A stretch of DNA of 64,000 nt from Cercis canadensis (GCA_003255065.1 QAOA01004631.1:5799-69798), one strand, 5' to 3'. Shown: positions 41,281 to 53,458, counted from the first letter of the stretch. The notes: generated by a model from the letters alone, not told the origin. A program made the numbers and translations.

Positions 41281-42988
41281 GTTGTTTGAGGATCTTTTGA
41301 CATTAGCAGGTATAACTACATTCAAGGCCTTAGTATAACCTAAAACAGGAAGGGGGCAATGAGTTAATCTAAACCCTTTATTGGCCATTAAGTTATTTAT
41401 GCTTTATTCCTGCATTAATTAAACATAAGGAGGGAACAGCAGAATATATGACAACATAACTGTTGAATTTCATGTACGCAGAGAAAAAGTTTGGAAAGAG
41501 TGAAAAAGAGAATAACAGGACTCAATTAATTCATTAATTTCTGCAAACCTAGATGGTTACTGATAGAAAGAGTGAAAAATGACACAAAGAAGATGGATGT
41601 TAGGAAATTGATAACACTATGACTCTAGTAAAGAGACCCAATTTGACATGCAAAAACTCCTTCCAAGCAGCAGTCAGAGTGTATTACCAATATCATGAAG
41701 AAATAAAATAAGGTTTCACATGGTTCATATAGCAAACGATAAAACAAAATGAGTACTTTTGTTTCAAAAAATTTGATCCTTTCCTATACAAACAACTCAA
41801 GGAGACCCATTTAAGATTCAAAACCCAGAAGAATTTTGTTTCAAATTTACGTACCCTTGAGTCCGTAGAAGCCACCGCTGCCGCAAATAGACAACAAAGA
41901 AAGCAAACTCAATTTGACCTTCCAAGACGTTCAGTTCAAGAGCTGAATGAAGACAAACAAGGAAAAATTGCTTCCGCAAGAAATTTAATGGAACCCACCT
42001 CTTCAAATCAAAGGCACTGATGAATCACAGAGAGAGAGAGAGGAGCGGGTTTGGAAAGGGGGAAGAAGGGTAGCGATAGAGGGAGAATGAGGAAGGCTAG
42101 CAGAGGGAATGAGCGACAGAAGGAGAAGGCTAGGGATTTGAGAATGATTTTGGGAAATGGCTTCAGCTGAGAGTCGAGGGGAGGCATATTTGGAGATTGG
42201 AATTAATTATGGATGTGCCATTAATGAAAACAGGTGTTCTCCGGTCTTTCAGTTGTTTTCAGAACAAAAACAAGCCAGACTTGTTTTGGTTTTCTTGTTT
42301 TTAAAACAAGATTTTCAGAACTTGTTTTTAAAACATGTACAACAAAAACAGCTTATCAATCAAGTTTTTTTGTTTTATAAAATTAAAAAATAGAAAATAG
42401 TTTTTAAAAATAGATTTCAAACAGGCCCTAGTCTTTCATCTCTGTAACATCATTTCCCCGGACTTGGAACCAGTTTTGAAAAGAACAAAACTTAGGTAAA
42501 ATTTTATAAGTATTGGTTGTATTGTTCTCCTATTTTACATCTGTATTAATTTTACTACTTAATATCATCTCATTTATCTTTTAATATTTCTCAAAATAAC
42601 AATTTGACCTCAACACCCAATTTCTCTCTCCCCCACCTACCTCTGATGTCTCTCATTTCCTTCGTAACAATGGCTGCCACTGAATCCGAACCTACAGCCA
42701 AAAAGCTAATATCCAAATATTTATCAGATGAAAACTGACACAACAGACAGATAGATACATAGAAGAGAAAGCAAGAGAGATATTACTTTCTTTCCCCAAT
42801 ACTATTGGACGAAAATGAAACTTGTTTGCTTCAAGCATTCTTGGAACCTCTTTTCCTGATTCAGAAGCTTTTACAGAGAGAGATAATCAATATCTTTCAT
42901 GCTTGAAAAGAAGCCCTTAGGGGCAACTTTATTTTCACTATGATTTTCATTCTCTGTTGATTTATTTGTTTCATTGCGTAAGGGGTGC
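41281..42988. repeat. Duplicated segment, copy 1 (carries the empty Copia target site)
   Basis: 1708 bp matching 52243-53265 plus 58384-59172, with about 16 substitutions by eye, a 90-bp stretch present only in copy 2 (52289-52378), a 3-bp indel, and a different length of a GA microsatellite (near 42030 here, 53085 there). At 42200-42204 it has a single GAATT inside TTGGAATTAATTATGG, exactly where copy 2 carries a 5118-bp element. The match ends on the right exactly at the N at 42989. It starts on the left exactly where Copia copy B ends. It may include promoter or 5' untranslated sequence of a minus-strand gene, but no conserved protein is visible. Confidence 0.93.
42231..42432. mobile_element. 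MITE-like segment with a GGGCCTGTTTGAAA end
   Basis: Rich in AAAACA/TGTTTT runs and ending ATTTCAAACAGGCCCTAG, like hAT-type MITE ends in plants. A related sequence beginning GGGCCTGATTGAAAG is at 50042. A second copy is at about 58411-58615 because the surrounding segment is duplicated. Only one terminal repeat is clear in this copy. Confidence 0.4.
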
Positions 42989-43150
42989 NAGAATTCTAGA
43001 AGGCTTGCTAATGACAACAGAACTCCTTAAATTCCTAAACCTGCAGGTAAACTATAAGGCAAATAAGCCACAGCATATAAGCTACTGATATGATATATCA
43101 AAGATAATTATATCTCTTATTTCATTTATATATCCTCCAAGAATAAAATT

Positions 43151-46100
43151 TTAAAATGCATAATTTAGCATAACACAGAAAGAACTCTGAATTGTAATTA
43201 GAATGTGTGGTACCTCTTGGGGAGTGCCGCCCTGTTGTTCGATAACTTGTGAAGCAGCAAGAATACATTTATTGATAGACATTATGTTTAAACGTGGGCA
43301 TTCCAGCCATTCCAATTTATTCAAAGATGGCCATGCTGGATAATAATTTTCTGGGCAAATAGCAATGATATTTGGCAACAGAGAGAGCCGGAGTTTCTTG
43401 AGAACTGGGAGATAGATAATCTGAAATCTGTTTTCATTCTGATCTGCATGATAGGATACGGACTGGCCAAACACATGTTCCAACTCTGCAGCATCTTTTA
43501 TTTTCAAACTTTCCAATTGCACAAGCCCCCCAGCCAAAGAGACTGGGATTAAATATTCCAGTTGATTGCACTCCTGGACAAAAAACTTTTTTAATTTTGG
43601 GAACACTGATGAAGAAGTAGAGCTCTTCTGATCAACAATATCCTTCTCATCATCTGTTAGTATATGCTTTAGTTTGTCACAGTATAGTATTCTCAGTTCT
43701 TCCAATAATACCAGACTTTGAGCAACAGCACAGGTGAAGACTGACGTTAACATCGGACATTTGTACAATTCCAACTCCTTAAGACTGCACAACAGGTTCA
43801 GCTTCCCTACATATGGACCACGCCACAAAGTTTCAAAATGCTCCATAAATGAGATATCCAACTTAACCAACTTGGAGAAGACATTTTCAGCTTTGAACGA
43901 ATGATTGGTAGTATCAACTAGGCACTCTATCTCATCAGAAGAGTATAGCAAAAAATTAGACAACTCGTTCATACCTCCTCCTAGTGCTTCAATTATGTCA
44001 GGAATGATGTTCTTACAACCTTTCTGAATTTCATGAAGTTGAAGAACCTCTGCCCTTAGAAGCAAATCCTTAATTGCTGCATTGCATGTGAAAGCATTAA
44101 AATTTGTCACACATAAACCTCTAGTGATGGAAAAGTCCTCTGTAGAAAATGAAGAATCTGTTCCAATCTCAATGCGAAACCTCTGCAAAACTGAGGTAGC
44201 ATTATTTTTATCCAAGAATACAGCAGCTACTTGTCCTTCTTTCTCCCATCCTGAACCTTCATTTCGAACAAAATATAATTCTTCTAGTTTTGAGCATCTT
44301 CCAATCACTTCAAAAGGATTGCTGTCAATTTTGCACTGACACAAATCTAACAATCTTAACTTTGTCAGCTTTGTAATTTCATTTGTTAATTCCTGGAATG
44401 AACAATTCCACAGCACAAGAGCCTCAAGTGTCTTCAAGCTTGATAGAAAGGAGATGTCGCCTAGTTCCCATCCTTTTAGGTATAGACAACGAAGAGTTGT
44501 TGGCCATTGGATTGACTTTGTCACTGTTAGATTTTTCTTTTCCCAAAATTCTTTACCATGAAGTACCAAAACTTTCAAATAATTCATTCCTTTGAAAAAT
44601 TCATCCGGCATAATTGAATTTTCTGAAACTTTGACAAACAGAAACTCAATTTTATGATAGTTTGACAGATCTGGAAGTTTGTGCAATTCATCACACCACA
44701 TGTATCTTATTGTATTGTCTTCCAAAGTTGCATTCATTTTTAGTGCCATTTCACTACTTTCAGGTCCTATAATAACCTTCTTCTCTTTCTTTGCAATCCA
44801 TAAGGCTACATCACGAACTAAGTCATGCATTTTGACTCGTTGTTCTTTGTCAGCTTTCAGCAGCAAAGAAGAATCTATGAGCTCATTTTTAGCTGTAATC
44901 ACTCGATTTCTTGCTCTTTCATAAGAGGTAAATTCTCCAAACAAGCCTAGCCCTATCCCATATCTTGCTAAATATTCTTCATGAATTTCAAAATCTTCTG
45001 GAAATACAGAGCATAATAAAAAGAGTGACTTGGCTTCTTCACTCTTGAGATTATCATAACTTAACTGCAAACACATATATGGATTTCTTAGACCTTCTTC
45101 AACATCAATTGGTGTAGCTTCCCTAAGTTTTTCCAATGCTTCCTTCCATTCATTTTGAGTTTTTCCCTTCAAAGTGCTTGCCACAGCTGCAATTGCAACG
45201 GGCAATCCTCCGCATTCTTTTGCAATTTCTTTGGCCATACCCTTCAAAGAATCAGAGGTCTTATCTGTAATTCCTGCATGCTTTTGATATAAAGTCCATG
45301 CTTCCTCTTCACCCAAGAGTGATAGCGGAATTTTTCTTTGGCAACCCATTAAAGTGCATACTTGCACACGTCTTGTAGTTAGGAGAACAGTGCAATTCTT
45401 GCAATTTTCACCAAAGGGAATCCCTATGGCTTCAAAATCAAGTTTTTCCCATACATCATCTAGAATTATGAGAATCTTTTCTCCACTGGATAATCTCAAC
45501 CACAAGCTTCTGGCTCTCTCTGTTAATGTCTCCTTTCCCTCTAGTTTCAAACCTAAATAGCTTGCAATTTCACCTTGGATCCTTTGAACATCCACATTAG
45601 TGGACACAACAACAAAAACCACTTTCTTAAAATCCTTCTCTACTGCCTTACCCAGTTGTTTCACCAAGGTGGTTTTACCTGAACCCCCCATCGCATACAA
45701 TCCAATCATGGAAGCGTCCTCATTCTTTAATGCCATCAAAAGTTGATCATAAGCCTCTTTTGTACTGTCAAAGAAAATAAAACCTTCAGAAGGAAAGTAG
45801 TTCATGCCTGGAAGTGTAGCGGTTCGTGCAAATTCTTTGAAACCGCCAATGGTTTGGTTGAGCTCTTTCAATGCATTTGCCTTCTCTGCTACCTGCTTTC
45901 CGAGACGATATCGCCAAATGAAGTTTGGGCAATACCCAAAACAACAGCTCTGGTTTCCTTTTGCTTTTATCTCCAGCTTATCCGCTTCTTCTGTGAGAGT
46001 GTTTCCACCTATCAACAACTTCTCAACCCCATCATCAATCTTTTTATTTTCACATTTTGCTTTCTCTGCACGGTCTTGCACACTTTTTCTTGTTGATATC

Positions 46101-46234
46101 AACTTGTTCTTTTCTTCTTCAAGATCTTTAACATATTTGTTGAAGCAAAAAGAATAACGAACTTGACGTACTGCTGCACACAATGTACTCTTCACAATCT
46201 CAGATGCAACAGAGACAACAATGTCCAATGCCAT
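43151..46234 (-). CDS. CC-NBS-LRR disease-resistance protein, 1027 aa, uninterrupted
   Basis: An intracellular immune receptor of the coiled-coil (non-TIR) class, similar to the RPS2/At4g27190-type group. It would detect pathogen effectors and switch on defence. Residues 1-150 form the N-terminal coiled-coil region (charged heptads around 36-95). The NB-ARC domain has a P-loop AMGGSGKTTL at 181-190, kinase-2 LIILDDVW at 255-262, RNBS-B CTVLLTTRR at 281-289, GLPVA at 343-347, LFLLCSVFPEDF at 404-415 and MHDLV at 469-473. Leucine-rich repeats fill about 560-1010 (for example LKTLEALVLWNCSF, LRLLDLCQCKI). The P-loop starts with Ala and has Ser where G-M-G-G-V is usual, but the catalytic G-K-T-T is kept. 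The minus strand has an acceptor-like CTACACAG just before the ATG, so a 5' untranslated intron is possible. Near the C-terminus CCAAGAG|GTACC (43214/43213) is a possible splice donor, so the last 20 or so residues may not be the real end. Confidence 0.93.
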   Translation of the reverse strand: MALDIVVSVASEIVKSTLCAAVRQVRYSFCFNKYVKDLEEEKNKLISTRKSVQDRAEKAKCENKKIDDGVEKLLIGGNTLTEEADKLEIKAKGNQSCCFGYCPNFIWRYRLGKQVAEKANALKELNQTIGGFKEFARTATLPGMNYFPSEGFIFFDSTKEAYDQLLMALKNEDASMIGLYAMGGSGKTTLVKQLGKAVEKDFKKVVFVVVSTNVDVQRIQGEIASYLGLKLEGKETLTERARSLWLRLSSGEKILIILDDVWEKLDFEAIGIPFGENCKNCTVLLTTRRVQVCTLMGCQRKIPLSLLGEEEAWTLYQKHAGITDKTSDSLKGMAKEIAKECGGLPVAIAAVASTLKGKTQNEWKEALEKLREATPIDVEEGLRNPYMCLQLSYDNLKSEEAKSLFLLCSVFPEDFEIHEEYLARYGIGLGLFGEFTSYERARNRVITAKNELIDSSLLLKADKEQRVKMHDLVRDVALWIAKKEKKVIIGPESSEMALKMNATLEDNTIRYMWCDELHKLPDLSNYHKIEFLFVKVSENSIMPDEFFKGMNYLKVLVLHGKEFWEKKNLTVTKSIQWPTTLRCLYLKGWELGDISFLSSLKTLEALVLWNCSFQELTNEITKLTKLRLLDLCQCKIDSNPFEVIGRCSKLEELYFVRNEGSGWEKEGQVAAVFLDKNNATSVLQRFRIEIGTDSSFSTEDFSITRGLCVTNFNAFTCNAAIKDLLLRAEVLQLHEIQKGCKNIIPDIIEALGGGMNELSNFLLYSSDEIECLVDTTNHSFKAENVFSKLVKLDISFMEHFETLWRGPYVGKLNLLCSLKELELYKCPMLTSVFTCAVAQSLVLLEELRILYCDKLKHILTDDEKDIVDQKSSTSSSVFPKLKKFFVQECNQLEYLIPVSLAGGLVQLESLKIKDAAELEHVFGQSVSYHADQNENRFQIIYLPVLKKLRLSLLPNIIAICPENYYPAWPSLNKLEWLECPRLNIMSINKCILAASQVIEQQGGTPQEVPHILITIQSSFCVMLNYAF

Positions 46235-48744
46235 TACAGCAACTTCACCTGTGTAGAGGAGTCAAGCATATTGAGATATTTCTCGTCATTATTGAGTCCA
46301 ATTGTATGTGTGCATAAAAAGTGAAGTGCTAGAGTTGGAAATATAAGCCTTGTTTTAAAGCATAAAAAGAAAATTACAGAAGAAAAAAAAAAGGAATAAA
46401 AACAAAAAAGAGAAGAGAAGTGTCAACGTTGTATGTATTAATCGGAAAAATCATTCTTGCAATTGAAAATTTCATAGTAGAAAAACAGTAAAAGATAAAG
46501 TTCTTCTTAAACCTTGTGCATCTGTTTAACTATATTGTTGAATTTCATAGGAAAAGAAGAAAGAGAGAACTAGAAACAAAGCTTTATGGAATCAGAATGC
46601 CTAAAAGGCTTCTTAATACAATTGGTTCAATCTAAACTTAACTAGTTGCTTTTAATCCTTTTTTTTTTTGTATGGCTAAGATGCAGCCAATTGGGTAGTG
46701 TAAAATAGTGTTATTATAAATAGTAATCTGAAGTAAGTAACGGAAACTTTCAGTATCACAAAATCTGAGGCTCTGCCAAGTTCAGTTAATTTATATCACT
46801 CTTTGCATAGTTTGTTTCTCCTTTGCATATTCTCTTTGTATGTATATGTTCAGTTAATTAGTTTCGTTTCAGGTTCAACCCTTTGTACTCTAGTTCAATA
46901 ATTATTAATAACAAAAAAATAAAGAGAAAAAAGAAGAACAGAATAATAAAACCCAAAAGAGAAAGAGATACACAAAACATAAATATTTTCATAGAAATTT
47001 ACCATATGACCTCTTATCCAAATATTTTTCTCTGCAGTGTACCAAGATCTTTTACACTTTTTTACACTTGTAAACTGCAGTGGATTGTTTCTAGCATTTT
47101 CAGAAAGGTGAGCAACTAACAATCAAAGTTCAACCTGAAATTAAAAATTTAAATATGACTAGTTGATGGCAAGCACACTGCAACTGCACACACATTAATG
47201 AAAAAGCAAAAGTAGGTAAAAAAATTCATAACGTAAAAGAAATAGTAGCATAATTATAAACATTAAAAACATTTCCAGGAAGTGACCATCCTTCAGCAGT
47301 TTCAAAATTGCTAAAAAATAAAAGGAATGAAGAGGGAAAAAAACGGAGATAATTGTGAATTAAACTAACCAGAGAACAATTGAGATACGTAAGTCGTATT
47401 TGTCAATATATCAAGCTCCCACTACAATTTTTCTGCACCCAACAAATAGTAAACGAAAAAAAAATTAGAAAAAAATTAACCTGAAATTAAAATTTAAATA
47501 TACCTAGTTGATGGCAAGATACACATTAAGAAGCAAAAGCAGTAAGTTCAGAAATTTAGAGCTTAGAAATCAAGATTTTCACTTCCATACTTTCAAACAA
47601 GGTAATGATTCTAATGTAAACGTATATTACCTCTTTCTCAAAGCTTTCTGTCCTATCTCACAATTCGTATGGAGATCACAATCTTCAGTTTTCAGGGACA
47701 GTGAATTTTTTCCTTTTTTTGTTTTTTTGTTTTTGAAGAAGAGGAAGAAGAACAATTTAAGAAGGAAAACCTCAAAAGAAAAATCCTCGCATGAAGAAGA
47801 GTTTGATGACAAACAAGCACAGCACAAAGAGAAACAGTAGGTTCAAGTATCTGAGAGGAAATCAAACAAGAGTGGTAAGAGAGCTAGCAATGAAGAATGG
47901 ATAAACACAAAATTAACAAGACTGCAACTATGATCTTGACAAGCACTGATTAAGAAGCGGAAGCAGAAAAGCTGAGTAATAAGAGGGAATTGAAGAGAAT
48001 AGCAAGCGAGATTTGCAGTATCAGAAAAGCTCAATAATTGAAGTCACTTTTGCCTGTCTGCCATTCTTTGTGCTTTACCCAAGAGGGCCCATTGGCCTTT
48101 ATTCTCCTTAGCATCTCATTGGTTGGTTCTCTGCAGTCTTCATGGCCATGTGAACAACGCATGCATCTTCTCGAAAGTGTAACAGTTTTTGATGCATCGA
48201 GGTGAACCGTGCCTTGCCTTTTAGAAAGTAGAAAAGAAAAGAAAAAAATGAAGTGAAATAAAGAAGGAGGAAGACAACGTCAATATAAAAAAGCGAATCG
48301 ACCAAATTATTTCATGTCTAAAATTTTTTAATAGACTTGAAGTTCATATGGCTACTCTAGACACGCCTTGCTCACAATGGGTTCGAGAAGTCTTTTTTAT
48401 TTATTTAAGTATCTATTATTGTAATTTTCAACTCAGACTTTTACTCTCAAAAGATTTAAAATGGTGAAAATCAGATCAAACTAGTAATTAGCAAGATATG
48501 TGGATAATTTTTGTTATAGTTAAAATATATTTTTATAATTTTTTTTATTAAATTCAAGTTTAATGTTATTAATTTGGCATTGTAGCTAAATGGAGAGTGA
48601 CAGCCTTAAGGTATAACATTAAGGTTATTATATGATCATAAAGCAATTGAACAAAGTCAGTATAATAGCTCTTAACAGGCTAACTGGATAAATGACGAGT
48701 ACTATAGGAATCTTGTTAATCAATTCATAAAAAAAAAAAAAACT
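46235..48744. other. Upstream region of the NBS-LRR gene
   Basis: AT-rich, presumably promoter and 5' untranslated DNA of the minus-strand resistance gene. An AACCTGAAATTAAA...CTAGTTGATGGCAAG stretch occurs twice, near 47134 and 47479. No other coding sequence is supported. Confidence 0.45.
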
Positions 48745-49275
48745 ACGGCTTTCAATCCAAAATTGGGTTTAACTTTAATATTATATTTTACAAACTTATT
48801 TATTTATCTATCATATATTTAAAATTATTTACTAAAATATTATAATTTTAAAAAATTTAAAAAAAAAAATCTGACAATATGGGTCTCACTGAACATGTCC
48901 AATGGAGACATGCAGTTTAAGATTCAGCGTATCCAATCATATTCCTTTTTTTTATTTCCCCCTTTTATCTTCTCTTTCATTTTCTCTCTCCTTGTCCCTT
49001 TCATCTTCTTCTCTCTCTCCCTTTTACTTCACTTTCTTCATACCATATATCTCTTCTTGTTGATGTGGAGACACCAGTTGCCAATTGATATGTCTGATGA
49101 GGACACGCTAGCTGACAACTAGCATGTTTAGTGGATCCCACTTTGTTGCAATTTTTTTTTTTTTGAGTTTTAAATTTTTTAAAAAATTATAATATTTAAA
49201 TAATTAAATTAAAAAATATGATAATTATGTAAATTTATTATCAAATTATAATATTCAGATCAATGAGCCACTAAA
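48745..49275. mobile_element. MITE-like element with long terminal inverted repeats
   Basis: The left arm (about 48772-48905) and right arm (about 49120-49262) are inverted copies. The inner ends read TGGGTCTCACTGAACATG on the left and, reversed, TGGGATCCACTAAACATG on the right. Outside these, ATATTATAATTTT, AAAAAATTTAAA and further AT-rich blocks pair across the element. The centre is pyrimidine-rich and noncoding. Long inverted arms are typical of Mutator-type nonautonomous elements. Outer borders are approximate. Confidence 0.6.
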
Positions 49276-50040
49276 ATTGATTAAGTTCTTTATCCTTATG
49301 AAAAATTTACTAAGTACTATTTTAGCTTGAGAATGTTTCCTAAAATATAAAGATAGTGTAGATAAGTACACTTTGGTGGACCTATCTTCCGAATAGGGAC
49401 AAATGCGACAGAGGCCAGACACCTAGTTTTCAAAAATTGCCCTTGCTTGCCAAAAAAAAAAATTTAACTCTTGCAATAATCAGTCTTGACAATTAAATAA
49501 AACAACCAATAATTACCACTCTTTTTTTTAAAAAAAAAAATTAATTATAAAGACCGGTTATTGTGTTCGAAAAACATATGATGAGTTAATTATAAGACTG
49601 AATTTTTTTTTTTGTATGTGACGTTACTTAATTGCAAATTAAAAAGTGGTTACTATGTTAATAAAATCAGGTTATTAAAAGAATAATTATCCTTTTTTTT
49701 TTTGCAAGTCAGCGCAAATTGGGAAAAAGTGAGGGCACATCTGCAACATAGGTGTTACTGCCCTATGTTTCTAAGTTTGGAACACGTCTTTAATCCCTGG
49801 TATCAATTCCCCTACTTTTCATGTTTAGAATTTGGGTTTTGAAATTTAATGTATATTATTTTTTTCTTCAAAATTTTCTATATAGACTTTATTTATTTCA
49901 AAACACAATCATTCTCACCTAAATGAACTCACTTATACTTTATGTGTAGTAAAAAATTGGTGTTCTGATTTTTTGAATGAATGCATTTTCACTTGAGTAG
50001 GCTCATTTTCGAACACATTAATTTATTTAAACCAAAACAT
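49276..50040. other. AT-rich intergenic stretch
   Basis: Homopolymer runs of A and T and no conserved open frame. Nothing else is supported. Confidence 0.45.
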
Positions 50041-50262
50041 AGGGCCTGATTGAAAGTGTTTCTGTTTTTTTGTTTTTAAGAACTGTTTTTGAAAACTATG
50101 TTTAAAAATTGTTCTACAAAACAAAAGTATAAAAAAAAATCTGTTTAAAAAACTAGTTTAAAAACAATTTTTAAAAACTAAAAAACAGAAAACTTGTTTG
50201 GTAAAATTGTTTTGAGAATAAGTTTTGAAAACAAAAAAACAGAACACTCAGTTTGATATGAA
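50041..50262. mobile_element. MITE with inverted ends (GGGCCTGATTG family)
   Basis: Starts GGGCCTGATTGAAAGTG. The left inverted arm AGTGTTTCTGTTTTTTTG pairs with the right end, which reversed reads AGTGTTCTGTTTTTTTG. The middle consists of TTTAAAAA and AAAACA runs without coding capacity. Resembles the segment at 42231-42432. Confidence 0.6.
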
Positions 50263-52242
50263 AATAAGTTTTTTTTTTTTTCATTTTGATGATGACTAAT
50301 TTTGTAAATAAATTATGGTAATGTTTTAATGAGAATATAAGAAAAATAAATAAGTAAAAATGAAAAAAACTGAAATATGTGTTCCTAACCTAATCAATAT
50401 TGCTTTGGAAAGGCATTTCATTTATAGTGACTAGAATATGTGTTCCTAACCATGAATGTTATCTCCAATATATCTTATCTCATTGTTTGTGTTCTTGTTT
50501 GGAGCAAACAACACTGATTTTTTAAAATTTTTTGGTTAACTGTCCTATTGTTAAAGCTGCATAACTTCACTGCACGCGTTCTTTGCTCAGTCAAACACCA
50601 ATTGAAGCAGGGCTCAAATTTTTTGCAAGAATCATGACTGATATGACTAGTCGAAAGAGAAAATTGACATTCTATCATTCTAACAACTTTCCAAGTATTA
50701 ATCTTGAGCAAGAATTTGCACTTCAATCAAACAAAGAATCGATGGATGCCAATGCAACTATGGATGGCAGGGATATAATGCAAAATGGATTGGTTTCTAG
50801 AGTTTGAGAACTATAAAATATATGCAATTGAATATATCAACGGCTCAGAGCTATAAGGAATGAAATAACAAAGCTCAAAACTAATTTCTATATGCTTTGG
50901 AATTGAGAGCAGTAGCAATTACTGCGTGGAATGAAAGCCCAAAGCCCTACAATCTATTCTAGAAATCTTTACTCATGGATTTCAAGTGTTGGACAAAGTA
51001 GTACTGCAAGCCACAGTATTATTACTCAAAAATCAATATGCATTTGCTTTGTCCAGATTTTATATCCATTCCCCCGCTAACCTGCCCATCTGTTTGTTTA
51101 TGATGGTTCTTCCACTCTCAGTATTTGAATGGCTTAAAAGGTGAGGTGCTACAAGAAATACCATATCTAACAGAATTGCTGGATTGACCTGCTCATTGAA
51201 GTATATCTTCGTCTTTGACCACAGACAATTTTAAACAATCTATGTGAGAAGCATAATTCCTTTTAATGCAAAAATATAGTTCACAAAGAAAATGGTGCAT
51301 AAAACTCATTACACGTCAGAAGTTGTATTTACATAGTTAAGACTATAGAGCAACTTATATATACAATTAGTTCATGAGAGATTCAGAGAATGATGGATGA
51401 GGTATATAGACCATTCAATCCAAATTTCCAATCATATTCTGTATTCTTCTGCTTCTAACTTCTAAGTTCCAAAAATAACATAGAAAATAATCTGCCACGT
51501 GCACAAAATTCACATGGGGCATGCATAATCACTTCTTTTGAATTTTCACTTTTACATAATAGATGACATGAACGAGGAACAAAAGAATTTACAACAATAA
51601 TAATAAAACTAGAAAACCGTTAATTATATAAAAAAAACCATGGTGCTGATGCCTACTTGAATAATCAATCCACTTTAGAACACACACCCCCCCACCCCCA
51701 AAAAAAAAAACCTTTTCAAAGAATGAATTTTTGGAACAGACAAACAAATTCATAATACTTATGAGTCTAGAAAAGTCAAGCTTAGGATGATCACCATGTG
51801 TTTCTAGCAGCATCTAACACAAAATGAGGGCACACGAATTGCAAGTTATCATCAAGATGATCCATATAAAGAGGGTAACGTCAATAGTTTGTCTAATAAA
51901 AACCATATGACATGCTAACAGTCTTAAAATCTATAGCGAGTATACAACAGAAAGATTCCCTAGATTGCTTTTTTCAATTTGTGCTTCATTCTTGTGTCTA
52001 ACATTGATTCAAGGCCATTGCATTTGTCAAATTCTTTTATTTAGATTTATCAGAAATGAATGATATATTATTTACCTGCTCGTCTAAATCAGAAGTAGAC
52101 ACTCATGCTGCTCTTTTGCCGGAAGAACAGGAAATTATAATCCACTGTCAAGCCCAGTCCCCATCAGAGTGAAATCCATGGACCATCCAAATGAAAACAT
52201 AATGGGAAACCAAACAATGCAAAAACTCTCACTTCTTCCAAA
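50263..52242. other. Intergenic stretch without a recognisable gene
   Basis: Short open frames only (longest about 83 codons at 50475-50726), none with recognisable motifs. ATATGTGTTCCTAACC is repeated at 50376 and 50436. Nothing else is supported. Confidence 0.45.
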
Positions 52243-53265
52243 GTTGTTTGAGGATCTTTTGACATTAGCAGGTATAACTACATTCAAGATGCATGTATGC
52301 TTTCAAAAGATTCTGAACTGATTACAACACGTTTAAGGTTCCAATGGTATGAAGAAAAGAAAAGAACCTAATTACTGGGCCTTAGTATAACCTAAAACAA
52401 GAAGGGGACAATGAGTTAATCTAAACCCTTTATTGGCCATTAAGTTACTTATGCTTTATTCCTGCATTAATTAAACATAAGGAGGGAACAGCAGAATACA
52501 TGACAACATAACTGTTGAATTTCATGTACGCAGAGAAAAAGTTTGGAAAGAGTGAAAAAGAGAATAACATGACTCAATTAATTCATTAATTTCTACAAAC
52601 CAAGATGGTTACTGATAGAAAGAGTGAAAAATGACACAAAGAAGATGGATGTTAGGAAATTGATAACACTATGACTCTGGTAAAGAGACCCAATTTGACA
52701 TGCAAAAACTCCTTCCAAGCAGCAGTCAGAGTGTATTACCAATATCATGAAGAAATATAATAAGGTTTCACATGGTTCATATAGCAAACGATAAAACAAA
52801 ATGAGTACTTTTGTTTCAAAAAATTTGATCCTTTCCTATACAAACAACCCAAGGAGACCCATTTAAGATTCAAAACCCAGAAGAATTTTGTTTCAAATTT
52901 ACGTACCCTTGAGTCCGTAGAAGCCACCGCTGCCGCAAATAGACAACAAAGAAAGCAAACTCAATTTGACCTTCCAAGACGTTCAATTCAAGAGCTGAAT
53001 GAAGACAAACAAGGAAAAATTGCTTCCGCAAGAAATAATTTAATGGAACCCACCTCTTCAAATCAAAGGCACTGATGAATCACAGAGAGAGAGAGAGAGA
53101 AAGGAGCGGGTTTGGAAAGGGGGAAGAAGGGTAGCGATAGAGGGAGAATGAGTAAGGCTAGCAGAGGGAATGAGCGACAGAAGGAGAAGGCTAGGGATTT
53201 GAGAATGATTTTGGGAAATGGCTTCAGCTGAGAGTCGAGGGGAGGCATATTTGGAGATTGGAATT

Positions 53266-53446
53266 TGTTATTTCTGGTAAAAAAGTGCGTATTTCATTCA
53301 TAGGACCATCATATATATACATAGGCTAGCCCCTATAATCAAGCTATCTAATTCCTATAATTACGCTTCCTACAATTAAGCCATATTACCATATTTACAT
53401 CCTGTAACAGCTATCTAGAATCTTTCCATATTTACATTCTATAACA
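53266..53446 (-). repeat. 3' LTR of the full-length Copia element
   Basis: Starts TGTTATTTCTGG and ends TCTATAACA on the plus strand. Differs from the 5' LTR at three positions (GTGCG/GTGTG, CCTACAATT/CCTATAATT, AAGCCAT/AAGCTAT), all C here and T in the other LTR. Confidence 0.95.
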
Positions 53447-53458
53447 CTCCCCCTCAAG
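53447..53458 (-). other. Polypurine tract of the Copia element
   Basis: On the minus strand CCTTGAGGGGGAG immediately precedes the 3' LTR (TGTTATAG). It overlaps the TGA stop of pol. It would prime plus-strand DNA synthesis. The same tract is next to the LTRs of copies A and B. Confidence 0.85.

Noticed and set aside
41693-42006. Minus-strand frames of 60-62 codons, repeated at 52745-53061
   Set aside because: Repeated only because the segment is duplicated; no homology to known proteins and no match to the exportin-7 N-terminus.
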